A stretch of 64,000 nucleotides of DNA. It comes from an uncultured Bacteroidota bacterium. Lineage in GTDB: Bacteria > Bacteroidota > Bacteroidia > Flavobacteriales > Flavobacteriaceae. Where the stretch lies: positions 1-64,000 of the forward strand of contig CABXRK010000001.1 of the NCBI GenBank assembly GCA_902514625.1. The letters are read 5' to 3'. The first letter of the stretch is position 1, and every line of letters begins with the position of its first letter. The notes under the pieces were generated by a model. The model did no database searches. It was given only the letters and a program-made list of their open reading frames with translations, and was not told where the DNA came from. This document shows, in pieces, positions 22,656 through 33,559 of the stretch. A program made the position numbers and the translations under genes.

Positions 22656-23029
22656 AAAAAAAATCAGGATATTCACAAAAAGAACTTTCAGAGTTTAGAA
22701 AAATAATAGAAACCAAGATCTTTTTAGCTAAAAAAGATCTTGATCTTTTAAAAAGCTCATACAAAAATGATCGAAATAATGGAACTGAAGATACTTCTCC
22801 AACATTTAAAGCGTTTGAAGAAGGCTCTGAAACTATGTCTAAAGAAGCTAATACTCAATTAGCAATTAGACAAGAAAAATTTATTAGAGATCTTAAAAAT
22901 GCACTTATAAGAATTAAAAACAAGACCTATGGAATATGTCGAGTAACTGGAACCCTTATTCAAAAAGAACGTTTAAAACTTGTTCCACATGCTACTTTAA
23001 GTATAGAAGCAAAAAAAATACAAAAGTAA
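22652..23029 (+). CDS. TraR/DksA family zinc-finger-type regulator
   Basis: Coiled-coil then KTYGICRVTGTLIQKERLKLVPHATLSIEA. Confidence 0.88.
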   Translation: MKKKSGYSQKELSEFRKIIETKIFLAKKDLDLLKSSYKNDRNNGTEDTSPTFKAFEEGSETMSKEANTQLAIRQEKFIRDLKNALIRIKNKTYGICRVTGTLIQKERLKLVPHATLSIEAKKIQK

Positions 23030-23595
23030 ATTTTAAATTAATCCTTTCTCTTTTTGTTTTTTTATTCCAACTTTCTTTTGGACAAAGAGAAATTAAAAAA
23101 GATTGGGATACTAATTTGTTTTCTAAAGTAACTTTTTACATTCCATTTTCTAATAAAATCAATATTTATAACAACTCAAACCAAAAACTTGAAATAATTT
23201 TCAACTCAAATGGAGAATATCAAAATTCAATACTATTAAACACAAAATTAATCAATGAAGAAATTATTATAGAAGAAATTATGAATCCTCTTTTCGAAAA
23301 AAAAAATGATAAATTAAGTGCTCATAAATTAATGTCTTCATCATTTATAATCAAAATTCCCGATTATATTCCTTTAAAAATTGAAATTAACGATGCAAAA
23401 GTTAAATGCTCTGGAAATTTTCTAGATATTAATTTAAAACAAAAAGAAGGTGTATTTAATTTGATATCTCAAAAAAGTAATGGTGAAATTTTTACAGAAT
23501 ATGCTGAAATTAATATCTTCTCTAATCACCAAAGTAAATTTTCTAATTTAAAAGTTACTAGTAAGAAAGGAAATGTTTTTTATCATACACAATAA
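22936..23595 (+). CDS. hypothetical exported protein (likely true start near 23030; ORF-track N-terminus overlaps the dksA-like gene)
   Basis: Signal-peptide-like NFKLILSLFVFLFQLSFGQ begins about 32 codons into the ORF; coding-like composition after that. Confidence 0.55.
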   Translation: MSSNWNPYSKRTFKTCSTCYFKYRSKKNTKVNFKLILSLFVFLFQLSFGQREIKKDWDTNLFSKVTFYIPFSNKINIYNNSNQKLEIIFNSNGEYQNSILLNTKLINEEIIIEEIMNPLFEKKNDKLSAHKLMSSSFIIKIPDYIPLKIEINDAKVKCSGNFLDINLKQKEGVFNLISQKSNGEIFTEYAEINIFSNHQSKFSNLKVTSKKGNVFYHTQ

Positions 23596-23620
23596 TACTA
23601 TAAATTTGAATTAAAAATTT

Positions 23621-24268
23621 ATGAAAATAAAATCTCCTAAATTAATAAGTTGTAAATATTTGTCTATAATTATATTTATAATAATTATCGATCAATTCTC
23701 TAAAATTTATATTAAATTAAATTATCCTCTAACTTTATATGGTCAACCAGCAATTATTGATTGGGGATTTTTTAAATTATTATTTATAGAAAACAGAGGA
23801 ATGGCCTGGGGAACTAAAATCAATGATTTTATACCTTTTATTTCTGAAGAAACAGGGAAACTGTTTTTAACTATTTTAAGGCTTATTGCAATATCTATTT
23901 TATCCTTCTGGTTAATTGAAACTATCCGAAATAAAGCTCATTATCTTAAAACTACCGCTTTATCCCTAATTTTAGCAGGTGCAATAGGAAATATTATTGA
24001 TTCCTTATTCTACGGAGTAATTTTTTCTCATAGTTATGGTCAAATAGCTCAATTTCTTCCTGAAAAAGGATATGCCCCTTTTCTTTTTGGAAATGTGGTG
24101 GATATGCTACAATTCCCTCTTGTATCATGGAAATGGCCAAGTTGGATACCATGGATAGGTGGAAATGACTATACGTTTTTTCAATATGTTTTTAACTTTG
24201 CCGATTCTTCAATAAGTATTGGAATAGCTATCATTTTAATTTTTAACAAAAAAATAATTAATTCTTAA
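23621..24268 (+). CDS. lspA: lipoprotein signal peptidase
   Basis: IIDQFSKIYIK, GNIIDSLFYGVIF, NFADSSISIGIAIIL aspartyl motifs. Confidence 0.95.
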   Translation: MKIKSPKLISCKYLSIIIFIIIIDQFSKIYIKLNYPLTLYGQPAIIDWGFFKLLFIENRGMAWGTKINDFIPFISEETGKLFLTILRLIAISILSFWLIETIRNKAHYLKTTALSLILAGAIGNIIDSLFYGVIFSHSYGQIAQFLPEKGYAPFLFGNVVDMLQFPLVSWKWPSWIPWIGGNDYTFFQYVFNFADSSISIGIAIILIFNKKIINS

Positions 24269-24873
24269 AATTGATAAATCCTAGATGGAGTGACACAATA
24301 ATCAATTCTTATATCTCTTTTGTTTGAAGGTATTAACTTTTCTTCTGGTGGAAAAAATGACAATCCTATCTTTAAACAATCATTATTACAGCTTTTTAAA
24401 AAATTATCGTAATACCCTTTGCCGTAACCTATCCGATTGCCATTTATATCATAAACGAGTAACGGGACAAAAACAACATCAATTTTTTTAGAATTAATTT
24501 GAATGCCATTTTTAGGCTGAAAAATTCCAATTTTACTTTGCTCAATTATTGTAAAATCAGTAAGCAAAAAATTTTTTAAACTAGTTTTTGAACATACTTT
24601 CGGTACTGCTATTTTCTTGCCTCTCCCTTGTAGTAGTGAAATTATATAACTGGTTTCAACCTCTTTCAATTTAGGAATCGTCAAAAATAAATGAAACATT
24701 TTTTTATTCCATATGCTCATTTTATTACAATTATTAGCAATATCCAGACTCATCTGATGAATTTCCTTATCAGAAATTTTATTTCTCAAACCTCTATAAA
24801 CTTTTCTGAAAGTATTCTTTATGTTTTTCATTTTATTTATATTTTTAAATTTAAGTGTTTTCTTTATATACAT
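24265..24873 (-). CDS. 5-formyltetrahydrofolate cyclo-ligase family protein
   Basis: RKVYRGLRNKISDKEIHQMS; VFVPLLVYDINGNRIGYGKGYYDNFL. Confidence 0.93.
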   Translation of the reverse strand: MYIKKTLKFKNINKMKNIKNTFRKVYRGLRNKISDKEIHQMSLDIANNCNKMSIWNKKMFHLFLTIPKLKEVETSYIISLLQGRGKKIAVPKVCSKTSLKNFLLTDFTIIEQSKIGIFQPKNGIQINSKKIDVVFVPLLVYDINGNRIGYGKGYYDNFLKSCNNDCLKIGLSFFPPEEKLIPSNKRDIRIDYCVTPSRIYQF

Positions 24874-24901
24874 TATATAATTTAAAAATTAGTTTAGATT
24901 A

Positions 24902-26641
24902 ATGAAAATTGCTGCTCTTGAAATACAATTAAAAACTTTACCTGAGTGTCCAGGGGTTTATAAATTCTTCAACCGAAAAAAAAATATTCTATATATAGGA
25001 AAGGCAAAAAATCTCAAAAAAAGAGTTTCTTCTTACTTTAATAAAAATCATAAAAATTTTAAAACTAATATTCTTGTAAGGCAAATTTTTATAATTGAAA
25101 ACATTGTTGTTGAAACTGAAATGGATGCTTTACTCCTTGAAAATAATTTAATAAAAAAATACAAGCCTAAATATAATGTTTTATTAAAAGATGATAAAAC
25201 TTACCCATGGATTTGTATAAAAAAACATCCTAAACCAAGAATCTTTTACACTAGAAAAATAGAAGAAAATTCAGATGAATATTTTGGGCCTTTTACAAGT
25301 GTCAAAAATGTGAAATTTTTAATTCAATTAATTAAAGACTTATATCCTTTTTTAAATCACGAATTAATTCACTTATTAAAAAACACTTACCAAGAAAATG
25401 AAATCAATCTTTATGATAAGAACATCAAATCAATAAAAGCACTCATAAAAGGAAATTTCAAAGAGTGTGTTCGTCAGTTCAAAAAAGAAATGAATGATTT
25501 TTCAGCAAAGATGGAATTTGAAAATGCTCAGAAAATTAAAGAAAAAATTGGTGTTTTATATACTTATCAAAGTAAATCTACAATTGTTAATCCTAAAATA
25601 ACAAACACAGATGTATTTACCGTTTTCTCTGATAAAATTTTTGCATATGTAAACTACATGCAAATTTCATATGGTTCAATTAATAGCTCTTATACAATTG
25701 AAATAAAAAAGAAATTAAATGAATCCGATAGAAAAATTCTAAAAATTGCAATTATCGAATTAAGAAAAAGATTTAATTCTGTTTCTAAAGAAATATTGAC
25801 ACAGTTTAAGATTGATTTACCTTATAAAATTAATTGTATTGTTCCAAAATTAGGTGACAAAAAAAATTTAATAGCTTTATCGCTTAAAAACGCAAAGTCT
25901 TTCAGATTAGAAAGATTTAAACAAATTCAAATTCTTGACCCTGAAAAACATACAAAAAGACTTCTAAATCAAATAAGACAAGATCTGAAACTTTCTAAAA
26001 CTCCTTTTCATATTGAATGTTTTGATAATTCAAACCTTCAGGGAACTAATCCAGTTGCTGCTTGCGTAGTATTTAAAAATTGTAAGCCTTCTAAAAAAGA
26101 TTATAGACATTACGATATCAAATCAGTTAAAGGCCCTAATGATTTTGCTTCCATGGAAGAAATAATTTTTAGAAGATATACCAGACTTTTAAATGAAAGA
26201 AGAAATTTGCCTCAACTAATTGTAATAGATGGAGGTAAAGGTCAAGTTTCTTCTGCCGTTAAAAGTATCAACAAACTTAATCTAAGTGAAAAAATTTCAA
26301 TTATAGGCATCGCTAAAAAATTAGAAAAAATCTATTTTCCAAATGACTCTGTTCCAATTTATCTGGATAAAAAATCTGAAACTCTAAGAATAATACAACA
26401 ATTGCGAAATGAAGCTCATAGATTTGGGATTAAACTACATAGAAAAAAAAGAAACCAAAATTCATTAACATCTAAATTAGATGAGATTACTGGAATAGGA
26501 AAAAAGACAAAAGAATCTCTATTGAAAGAATACAAATCATTTAAAAACATTTCTAAGGCATCTTTAGAAAATTTATCTTTTCTGATAGGGCCTTCAAAAG
26601 CAAAAAAAATAATTAATTTAACAAAAAAAAATTCTAGTTAA
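24902..26641 (+). CDS. uvrC: excinuclease ABC subunit C
   Basis: LPECPGVYKFFNRKKNILYIGKAKNLKKRVSSYF GIY-YIG; HIECFDNSNLQGTNPVAACVVF; LIVIDGGKGQVSSA. Confidence 0.97.
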   Translation: MKIAALEIQLKTLPECPGVYKFFNRKKNILYIGKAKNLKKRVSSYFNKNHKNFKTNILVRQIFIIENIVVETEMDALLLENNLIKKYKPKYNVLLKDDKTYPWICIKKHPKPRIFYTRKIEENSDEYFGPFTSVKNVKFLIQLIKDLYPFLNHELIHLLKNTYQENEINLYDKNIKSIKALIKGNFKECVRQFKKEMNDFSAKMEFENAQKIKEKIGVLYTYQSKSTIVNPKITNTDVFTVFSDKIFAYVNYMQISYGSINSSYTIEIKKKLNESDRKILKIAIIELRKRFNSVSKEILTQFKIDLPYKINCIVPKLGDKKNLIALSLKNAKSFRLERFKQIQILDPEKHTKRLLNQIRQDLKLSKTPFHIECFDNSNLQGTNPVAACVVFKNCKPSKKDYRHYDIKSVKGPNDFASMEEIIFRRYTRLLNERRNLPQLIVIDGGKGQVSSAVKSINKLNLSEKISIIGIAKKLEKIYFPNDSVPIYLDKKSETLRIIQQLRNEAHRFGIKLHRKKRNQNSLTSKLDEITGIGKKTKESLLKEYKSFKNISKASLENLSFLIGPSKAKKIINLTKKNSS

Positions 26642-26707
26642 TATTGTTAATATTTTAATTAATAATTTCAAATCAGTAGTTTTTAAATTACTAGTAATTA
26701 AATTATA

Positions 26708-27535
26708 TTGAAAATTATGATTCTTAAAAAAAAATTTTTGTTTAATTTATTTTTACTGAAAATTGCTATTCTGCTTTGTCAAGAAAATCATAACTCCCAT
26801 TCAATTAATGATTCAATAAAAATAAATTCATTTAAACATGGGGAATGGTTTGAATATAGAATTCACTATGGGTTTATTAATGCAGGCTTCGCTACACTTG
26901 AAATTATTGAAGACTCAATAAACAACAAAGCTGTCTTTCATTCAAAAGGATATGGCAAAACTGTAGGATTAGCAAGGTTGTTTTTTAAAGTAGAAGACTT
27001 TTATGAAAGCTATTTCGATAAATTCACCGGACTACCATATAAGTTTATTAGGAATATTTATGAAGGTGGTTACACTAAAAATACAGAGATATTTTTTAAT
27101 CATAAACTTGGTCTTGCTAATGTTGATGATAAAAAAAACGATAAAAAATATTCACTCCCCCTAAATCAAAATGCACAAGATATGATTTCTGCTTTTTACT
27201 ATTTAAGAAATTTTTTTAATCCTTCTGAAATTAAAGTCGACGATACTTTAGATATAAATATGTTTTTTGATAATGAGAACTATATCTTTAAATTAAAATT
27301 TCTTGGAGTAGAAATATTAGAAACCAAATTTGGAAAAATCAATTGTCTAAAATTAAGACCTTATGTTCAAAGTGGAAGAGTATTTAAAGCACAAGAAAGT
27401 GTTACTTTGTGGGTTTCTAATGATAAAAATAAGCTCCCAATTAGACTTCAAGCTAATCTCGCAGTTGGAGCGATTAAATGTGACCTGGAAAACTTTAAAA
27501 ATTTAAACCATCCTTTTTCTTTAACTTTAAATTAA
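26708..27535 (+). CDS. DUF3108 domain-containing exported protein
   Basis: GEWFEYRIHYGFINAGFATLEI...GRVFKAQESVTLWVSNDKNKLPIRLQANLAVGAIKCDL. Confidence 0.85.
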   Translation: MKIMILKKKFLFNLFLLKIAILLCQENHNSHSINDSIKINSFKHGEWFEYRIHYGFINAGFATLEIIEDSINNKAVFHSKGYGKTVGLARLFFKVEDFYESYFDKFTGLPYKFIRNIYEGGYTKNTEIFFNHKLGLANVDDKKNDKKYSLPLNQNAQDMISAFYYLRNFFNPSEIKVDDTLDINMFFDNENYIFKLKFLGVEILETKFGKINCLKLRPYVQSGRVFKAQESVTLWVSNDKNKLPIRLQANLAVGAIKCDLENFKNLNHPFSLTLN

Positions 27536-27544
27536 AATCCAAAT

Positions 27545-28777
27545 TTGAAATCAAAATCTCTTTCTATTTTATTATTGTTTTTTATAATAATTTTATCATG
27601 TAAAAAAGAGAATAATTCTAATCATTTTCAAACAAAAGACATAGGAGAAAGTCCTACAAAAATCATAAAATATGGAATAGAATTTAACAAATACACTGTT
27701 AAAGAAAAAAAAATAAAAAGAGGTGACACTTTTGGATCAATATTAGAAAAAAATGGAATTGACTATCCTGAAGTTCATTCCATTTTACAAAAAATTAAAA
27801 ATCACATTTCCGTTAAAAAGCTTCAAATAGGCAGGCCTTATATCCTATTGTTTAATAAAGATTCAATTCCTTATCCTAAATTTTTTATTTATGATAAAGA
27901 AATCGGCCGATATTCAATAGTCAGTTTAAAAGATAGTGTTTATGGAAAAGAGATTATTAAACCTATAAGAACAGTTGAAATGGAAGCTCATGGTGAAATA
28001 GAAAGTTCACTCTACCAAACAATGATTGATAATGCGTACAATGAACAACTTACATATTATTTATCCGACATTTATGCATGGACTATAGACTTTTTTAGAT
28101 TACAAAAAGGGGATAAATTTAAAGTTCTTTATGAAGAAAAATTTGTTGATGATAGTATTTCAATAGGAATTTCAAAAATTAAAGCTGCATCTTTTGAACA
28201 TAAAGGTAAAATTATTGAAGCATATGAGTTCAAAACTGATACATTAAAAGGAATTGTTGATTATTTTGATCAAGAAGCAAAAAATCTAAGACGAGCTTTT
28301 TTAAAAGCGCCTGTATCTTTTGGAAGAGTATCTTCAAGATATAATTTAAAAAGAAAAATCTCATATTATGGAAGAGTTAAACCTCATAAAGGAACTGATT
28401 TTGCAGCTTCAATTGGAACTCCAATTATGTCTACCGCTAATGGAACCGTAATTAAATCTAGCTATTCAAGAGGAAATGGAAATTATGTTACAATAAAACA
28501 CAATAATAAATATACTACTCAGTATCTTCATATGAAAAGAAGAAAAGTAAAAGTAGGGGAATTTGTTAAGCAAGGTGACATAATAGGATGGGTTGGAATG
28601 ACAGGTTTCACTTCAGGGCCTCATGTTTGTTATAGGTTCTGGAAAAATGGTATACAGGTAGACCCTTTTAGACAACGACTTCCTGAAGCAAAACCTATAT
28701 CAAAATCATTAAAAACAAAATTTCTTGTTTATAAAAAACCTCTTAAAGAAAAACTAAATTGCATAAGTTTTAATTAA
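27545..28777 (+). CDS. peptidoglycan DD-metalloendopeptidase, M23 family
   Basis: Lipobox-like FIIILSCKK; GRVKPHKGTDFAASIGTPIMSTANGTV...YLHM; C-terminal HVCYRFWKNG. Confidence 0.93.
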   Translation: MKSKSLSILLLFFIIILSCKKENNSNHFQTKDIGESPTKIIKYGIEFNKYTVKEKKIKRGDTFGSILEKNGIDYPEVHSILQKIKNHISVKKLQIGRPYILLFNKDSIPYPKFFIYDKEIGRYSIVSLKDSVYGKEIIKPIRTVEMEAHGEIESSLYQTMIDNAYNEQLTYYLSDIYAWTIDFFRLQKGDKFKVLYEEKFVDDSISIGISKIKAASFEHKGKIIEAYEFKTDTLKGIVDYFDQEAKNLRRAFLKAPVSFGRVSSRYNLKRKISYYGRVKPHKGTDFAASIGTPIMSTANGTVIKSSYSRGNGNYVTIKHNNKYTTQYLHMKRRKVKVGEFVKQGDIIGWVGMTGFTSGPHVCYRFWKNGIQVDPFRQRLPEAKPISKSLKTKFLVYKKPLKEKLNCISFN

Positions 28778-28810
28778 AATAAATAATTTAGTATTAACAA
28801 AAATTATTTC

Positions 28811-30454
28811 ATGTCATTAAATAAGATTAATCCTACCAAAACAAAATCCTGGGGAAAATTAAAAACCCATTTTAAATCAATTTCCTCTTCATCTATTAAA
28901 TCTTTTTTTAATAAAGATCCTGAAAGAGAAAAAATTCTTAAAATTGAATGGGGAGATTTTTTAATTGACTATTCTAAAAATAGAATCACACCTAAAACTA
29001 TTAATTTGCTTGTTAATCTAGCAGAAGAATTAAATTTAAAAGAATCTATAAAAAAATATTTTACAGGAGAAAAAATCAATCAAACTGAAAATAGAGCCGT
29101 ACTCCATACTGCGCTAAGATCAAAACAAAATGAGTCAGTTTTAGTTGATGGATTAAATGTTATTCCTGAAATTCATAATATTAAAAATAAAATTAAAAAT
29201 TTCAGCAATGAAATTATTTCAGGAAAATATAAAGGATACTCAGGAAAATCAATAACCGATATTGTAAATGTTGGAATAGGAGGATCAGATCTAGGGCCTT
29301 CCATGATAAACGAAGCTCTAAAATTTTATTCTAATCATTTAAATATTCACTTTGTTTCAAATGTTGATGGAGATCACGTCCGAGATATATTAAAAAAAAT
29401 TAAACCTGAAACAACTATTTTTATTATTGTTTCCAAAACTTTTTCAACGCAAGAAACCCTAACAAATGCATCTACCATAAAAAAATGGTTTTTAAAATCT
29501 ACATCTAAAAAACATATTTCTAAACATTTTATTGCAGTTTCATCAGCAATAAAAAAAATACGTGAATTTGGAATAAAAAATGAAAATATTTTTCCAATGA
29601 AAAACTGGATTGGAGGTAGATTTTCTGTTTGGAGTTCTGTGGGTATTTCAATTTCGTTATCAATAGGTCCTGAAAACTTTAATAAATTATTAAAAGGTGC
29701 ACACAAAATGGATACTCATTTTAAAGAATCTCGTTTTGAAAAAAATATCCCAGTTATTCTTGCTCTTATAAGTGTTTGGTATAATAACTTTTATAATTCT
29801 GAAACAGAAGTTATACTGCCATATTCAGAATATCTTAAAAAACTCCCCTCTTATCTTCAGCAAGCTGTAATGGAAAGTAATGGCAAAAATTTCGATAGGT
29901 CAGGAGATCCCATCGATTATCAAACTGGAAATATAATTTGGGGGTCTACTGGGACAAATTCCCAACACGCCTTTTTCCAATTAATGCATCAAGGGACTAA
30001 AATCATTCCATCTGATTTTATTGGATTCATTATCCCTCTTTATAATGAAATTGATCATCATCAAAAGCTAATGTCCAATTATTTTGCACAAACTGAAGCT
30101 TTAATGAATGGTAAAAACGCTAAAGAAGTTGAACGAGAATTAAAAGAATCCGGTCTTTCAAAAGAAGAAATCAAAAAGATATTACCTTTCAAAGTTTTTA
30201 AAGGAAATAACCCTTCAAACTCAATATTGATTAAAAAATTAACTCCTGAATCTTTAGGCTCATTAATTGCAATGTATGAACATAAAATTTTTGTTCAAGG
30301 GATAATTTGGAATATTTTTAGTTTTGATCAGTGGGGAGTTGAGCTTGGCAAAAAATTGGCGCAAAATATATTGTTAGAAATTCAGGGAAATAATAATTTT
30401 AAACACGACCCTTCAACTGCCAATTTAATTAAAAAATACAAACTAAACTCTTGA
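28811..30454 (+). CDS. pgi: glucose-6-phosphate isomerase
   Basis: VNVGIGGSDLGPSMI, FSVWSSVGISISL, GTNSQHAFFQLMHQGTKIIPSDFIG. Confidence 0.97.
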   Translation: MSLNKINPTKTKSWGKLKTHFKSISSSSIKSFFNKDPEREKILKIEWGDFLIDYSKNRITPKTINLLVNLAEELNLKESIKKYFTGEKINQTENRAVLHTALRSKQNESVLVDGLNVIPEIHNIKNKIKNFSNEIISGKYKGYSGKSITDIVNVGIGGSDLGPSMINEALKFYSNHLNIHFVSNVDGDHVRDILKKIKPETTIFIIVSKTFSTQETLTNASTIKKWFLKSTSKKHISKHFIAVSSAIKKIREFGIKNENIFPMKNWIGGRFSVWSSVGISISLSIGPENFNKLLKGAHKMDTHFKESRFEKNIPVILALISVWYNNFYNSETEVILPYSEYLKKLPSYLQQAVMESNGKNFDRSGDPIDYQTGNIIWGSTGTNSQHAFFQLMHQGTKIIPSDFIGFIIPLYNEIDHHQKLMSNYFAQTEALMNGKNAKEVERELKESGLSKEEIKKILPFKVFKGNNPSNSILIKKLTPESLGSLIAMYEHKIFVQGIIWNIFSFDQWGVELGKKLAQNILLEIQGNNNFKHDPSTANLIKKYKLNS

Positions 30455-30468
30455 TTTTTATTCTGCTT

Positions 30469-32166
30469 TTAGGTTTTTTTAATCTGAATTTCTTTAATTT
30501 TTAATTGAATTGAACTTTTCCCATTCCATTTATTTTCTTCAATCGAATATAAAATATCAAAAGGATTACCTGATTTAATCTGATTCAATTTATCAGAATT
30601 ACCAAATGCTATTCCCGAAATCATATTTTTTTTGTTATTTGAAATTTCTAATTTTAAATGTTCATTATTTTTACCTACTATTTTTGAATTTCCTGAATCA
30701 AAACAATTTGAAGTTTTAAATATGGGGACATTATTCTTAGGCCCAAATGGTCTCATTTGGTTAATAATTCTAACAACTTTCGCGGTAATTTGATCTAACT
30801 CAATCTCAAAATCATAAATTATTTTTGGATCTTTTTCATGCTTACTAATTTTGTCTTTAACTGCATTTTCAAAGGATTTTTTAAAATCAAAATATTTAGC
30901 AGCTTCAATTTTTAATCCAGCTGCATATTTATGCCCTCCGTATTCAATAATATGTTCCTGACACATATCTAAAATTTTATGTACATCAAAATCTCTAATT
31001 GATCTAACTGATCCAATAAAATAATTACCAGAGGAACATAAAACAACCGTGGGCCTATAAAAAGTTTCTATTAATCTTGAAGCTACTATTCCTAAAACTC
31101 CTTTATTCCAGTCTTTATCATAAACCACTGAAGTAAATAAATTTTCCTCATTTAATTTCTTAATTTGAGATACAGCTTCTTCAGTTATTTTTTTATCAAT
31201 TTTTTTTCTTTCATTATTAAATTCTTCAATAATATTATTTTGTTTCTCAGCTAAATCAATTCTATTCGAAATTAATAATCTGAATGCCTGAATAGCATGA
31301 TTCATTCTTCCTGCTGAATTTATCCTTGGAGCTATTTTAAAAGAAACATCATTAGCTCTAATAGGTTTTTTTAAAAGCCTAATTATCGACTTTAATCCAA
31401 GTCTTTTATTTTTTTCTAATTCCATGATTCCGTAATAACATAGAATTCTATTCTCTCCATTAAGGGGGACTAAATCTGAAATAGTAGCAATTGCAACTAA
31501 GTCTAAATACTTTTTAATTTTATTTACATCAATATCCCAATTTAAAGAAAGGGCTTGAACCAATTTAAAACCTATTCCACAACCACATAATTCTTTAAAA
31601 GGATATCCGCACTCTTGTCTTTTCGGATTTAAAATTGCTTTTGCAGGAGGAATTTCTTTAGAAGGTATATGATGGTCACATATTATAAAATCTATTCCTT
31701 TTTTTTCTGCATAAAGCACTTGTTTCTTAGCTTTTATCCCACAATCTAAAGCAATTATTAAAGTTACACCTTTTTTAAAAGCTATGTCTATTCCTTTAAA
31801 TGAGACCCCATAACCTTCTTCATTTCTATCGGGCATATAAGGAATTATATTTTCAAAAAAATCGGATAAATATAAATAAAGTAGAGTGACTGATGTAACT
31901 CCATCTACATCATAATCACCATATATCATTATAATTTCATTATTTAGTTTTGCATTATTTATTCTGTTGATAGCTATATCCATATCCTTCATTAGAAATG
32001 GATCATTTAATTTGTCTAAAGAAGGTCTAAAAAAGTTTTTTGCAGAATTAAAATCTTGTATTCCTCTTTGTACTAAAAGAGTAGAAATGATTTTAGGAAC
32101 ACCTAATTCACTTTCTAAATTCTCTATTTTTTGTTTGTCAGCATGACTCTTTTGTTCCCAATTCAT
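30469..32166 (-). CDS. recJ: single-stranded-DNA-specific exonuclease RecJ
   Basis: IYGDYDVDGVTSVTLLYLYL, DHHIPSKEIPPAKAILNPKR, GVLGIVASRL, GGHKYAAGL. Confidence 0.97.
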   Translation of the reverse strand: MNWEQKSHADKQKIENLESELGVPKIISTLLVQRGIQDFNSAKNFFRPSLDKLNDPFLMKDMDIAINRINNAKLNNEIIMIYGDYDVDGVTSVTLLYLYLSDFFENIIPYMPDRNEEGYGVSFKGIDIAFKKGVTLIIALDCGIKAKKQVLYAEKKGIDFIICDHHIPSKEIPPAKAILNPKRQECGYPFKELCGCGIGFKLVQALSLNWDIDVNKIKKYLDLVAIATISDLVPLNGENRILCYYGIMELEKNKRLGLKSIIRLLKKPIRANDVSFKIAPRINSAGRMNHAIQAFRLLISNRIDLAEKQNNIIEEFNNERKKIDKKITEEAVSQIKKLNEENLFTSVVYDKDWNKGVLGIVASRLIETFYRPTVVLCSSGNYFIGSVRSIRDFDVHKILDMCQEHIIEYGGHKYAAGLKIEAAKYFDFKKSFENAVKDKISKHEKDPKIIYDFEIELDQITAKVVRIINQMRPFGPKNNVPIFKTSNCFDSGNSKIVGKNNEHLKLEISNNKKNMISGIAFGNSDKLNQIKSGNPFDILYSIEENKWNGKSSIQLKIKEIQIKKT

Positions 32167-32842
32167 CTAAATTATTTTTACTGCTAATACAAATAACAAA
32201 TTCCCCCTTAATTTTTTTATTAGAATAAAATACTAATGATTCTTTGATAGTCCCTATAAACGTTTCTTCATAAATTTTTGTTAATTCTCTTGAAATAGAT
32301 ATTCTACAATTTGGGCCAAAATAAGAATTAAATTCAAATAAAGTTTTCAATAATTTATGGGGTGACTCAAAAAAAACAATAGTTCTTCTTTCATTAACTA
32401 AGCTTTGAATTCTTGACTTTCTCCCTTTTTTCTTTGGCAAAAATCCTTCAAAAACAAACCTGTCATTTGGGAACCCGCTTTGAACTATTGCAGGAATAAT
32501 TGCTGTTGCTCCTGGAAGACATTCAACTTTAATATTATGAGTTAATGCTTCTCTAACTAAATAAAATCCTGGATCTGAAATTGAAGGTGTCCCAGCATCA
32601 GAAATTATGGCTATTTTAATCCCCTTTTCTATTAATTTTATTATCCCTTTAGTTTTACTATGCTCATTATGCATATGATAGCTCTTAATTGGAATATTAA
32701 TATTATAGTGTTTAAGTAAAATTTTACTTTTTCTAGTATCTTCAGCTAAAATAAAATCCACCGAATTTAAAATCTCAATTGCCCTAAAAGTTATATCCTT
32801 AAGATTCCCTATTGGAGTAGGGACAATAAAAAGTTTCTTCAT
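32138..32842 (-). CDS. rsmI: 16S rRNA (cytidine(1402)-2'-O)-methyltransferase
   Basis: KLFIVPTPIGNLKDITFRAIEIL, AIISDAGTPSISDPGFYLVREA. Confidence 0.96.
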   Translation of the reverse strand: MKKLFIVPTPIGNLKDITFRAIEILNSVDFILAEDTRKSKILLKHYNINIPIKSYHMHNEHSKTKGIIKLIEKGIKIAIISDAGTPSISDPGFYLVREALTHNIKVECLPGATAIIPAIVQSGFPNDRFVFEGFLPKKKGRKSRIQSLVNERRTIVFFESPHKLLKTLFEFNSYFGPNCRISISRELTKIYEETFIGTIKESLVFYSNKKIKGEFVICISSKNNLDELGTKESC

Positions 32843-32865
32843 TTAATAATCCTATTAGAAATATC

Positions 32866-33450
32866 CTATAAAAAATTATTTTCAATTATTTTTAAAAACC
32901 TTAATTCAAAAGACTCTTTACCTTCCCAATTATTATAATCAGGTTTCACAAATTTATGAATAAAAGTTTCTGCTTCTTCCCAAGTTTCAAATGTAGATAA
33001 TTGGGAAATGACTCTCATATATTCCTTTGAATTAGAATCAAAAAGATCCCTTATAAAAGCAATTCTATCATTTAATCCAATTTTAAATCCTTTTCCAAAA
33101 AGATCATTAATTTTAGTGTTTTCATTTAAAGATTTTTTTTTCTCAACACCATCCTCATTTTTTTTAATAAATTCCGGAATATTCTCAGAGTTTGAAGATA
33201 ATTCTCTTTTAGAATCTACTTTAAGCCTTTCTGTAGTTTGCTTATTAGATATGAGATTAAAATTATCCAAGTCCTTTTTTCCCTTTTGAGATACTATATA
33301 ATTATGAATAATTAATTTTTCATAGATTAATTTAGTTCTATGAAGTAAATCTTTATAATTTATAGAGTCGCCTTTTTCGATGATTTCTTTAGCAATTTTT
33401 TTTAATTCCTTAGATGTCTCCTTTATCATTTTATTGCTCACTACAATCAA
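32866..33450 (-). CDS. conserved hypothetical protein (flavobacterial type)
   Basis: Long ORF; GFKIGLNDRIAFIRDLFDSNSKEYMRVISQLSTFETWEEAETFI. Confidence 0.72.
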   Translation of the reverse strand: MIVVSNKMIKETSKELKKIAKEIIEKGDSINYKDLLHRTKLIYEKLIIHNYIVSQKGKKDLDNFNLISNKQTTERLKVDSKRELSSNSENIPEFIKKNEDGVEKKKSLNENTKINDLFGKGFKIGLNDRIAFIRDLFDSNSKEYMRVISQLSTFETWEEAETFIHKFVKPDYNNWEGKESFELRFLKIIENNFL

Positions 33451-33559
33451 TTAGTTTATTAACTTTGCACTATATATACATAGAATCATTTTATGAATTT
33501 ACAAAAATGTTTTCATTAAAAAGATCATAAGAGTTTAATATAAATTTATCAATCCATTA

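Noticed and set aside
29374-29706. 110-aa minus-strand ORF
   Set aside because: Lies wholly inside pgi on the opposite strand; no recognisable motif.
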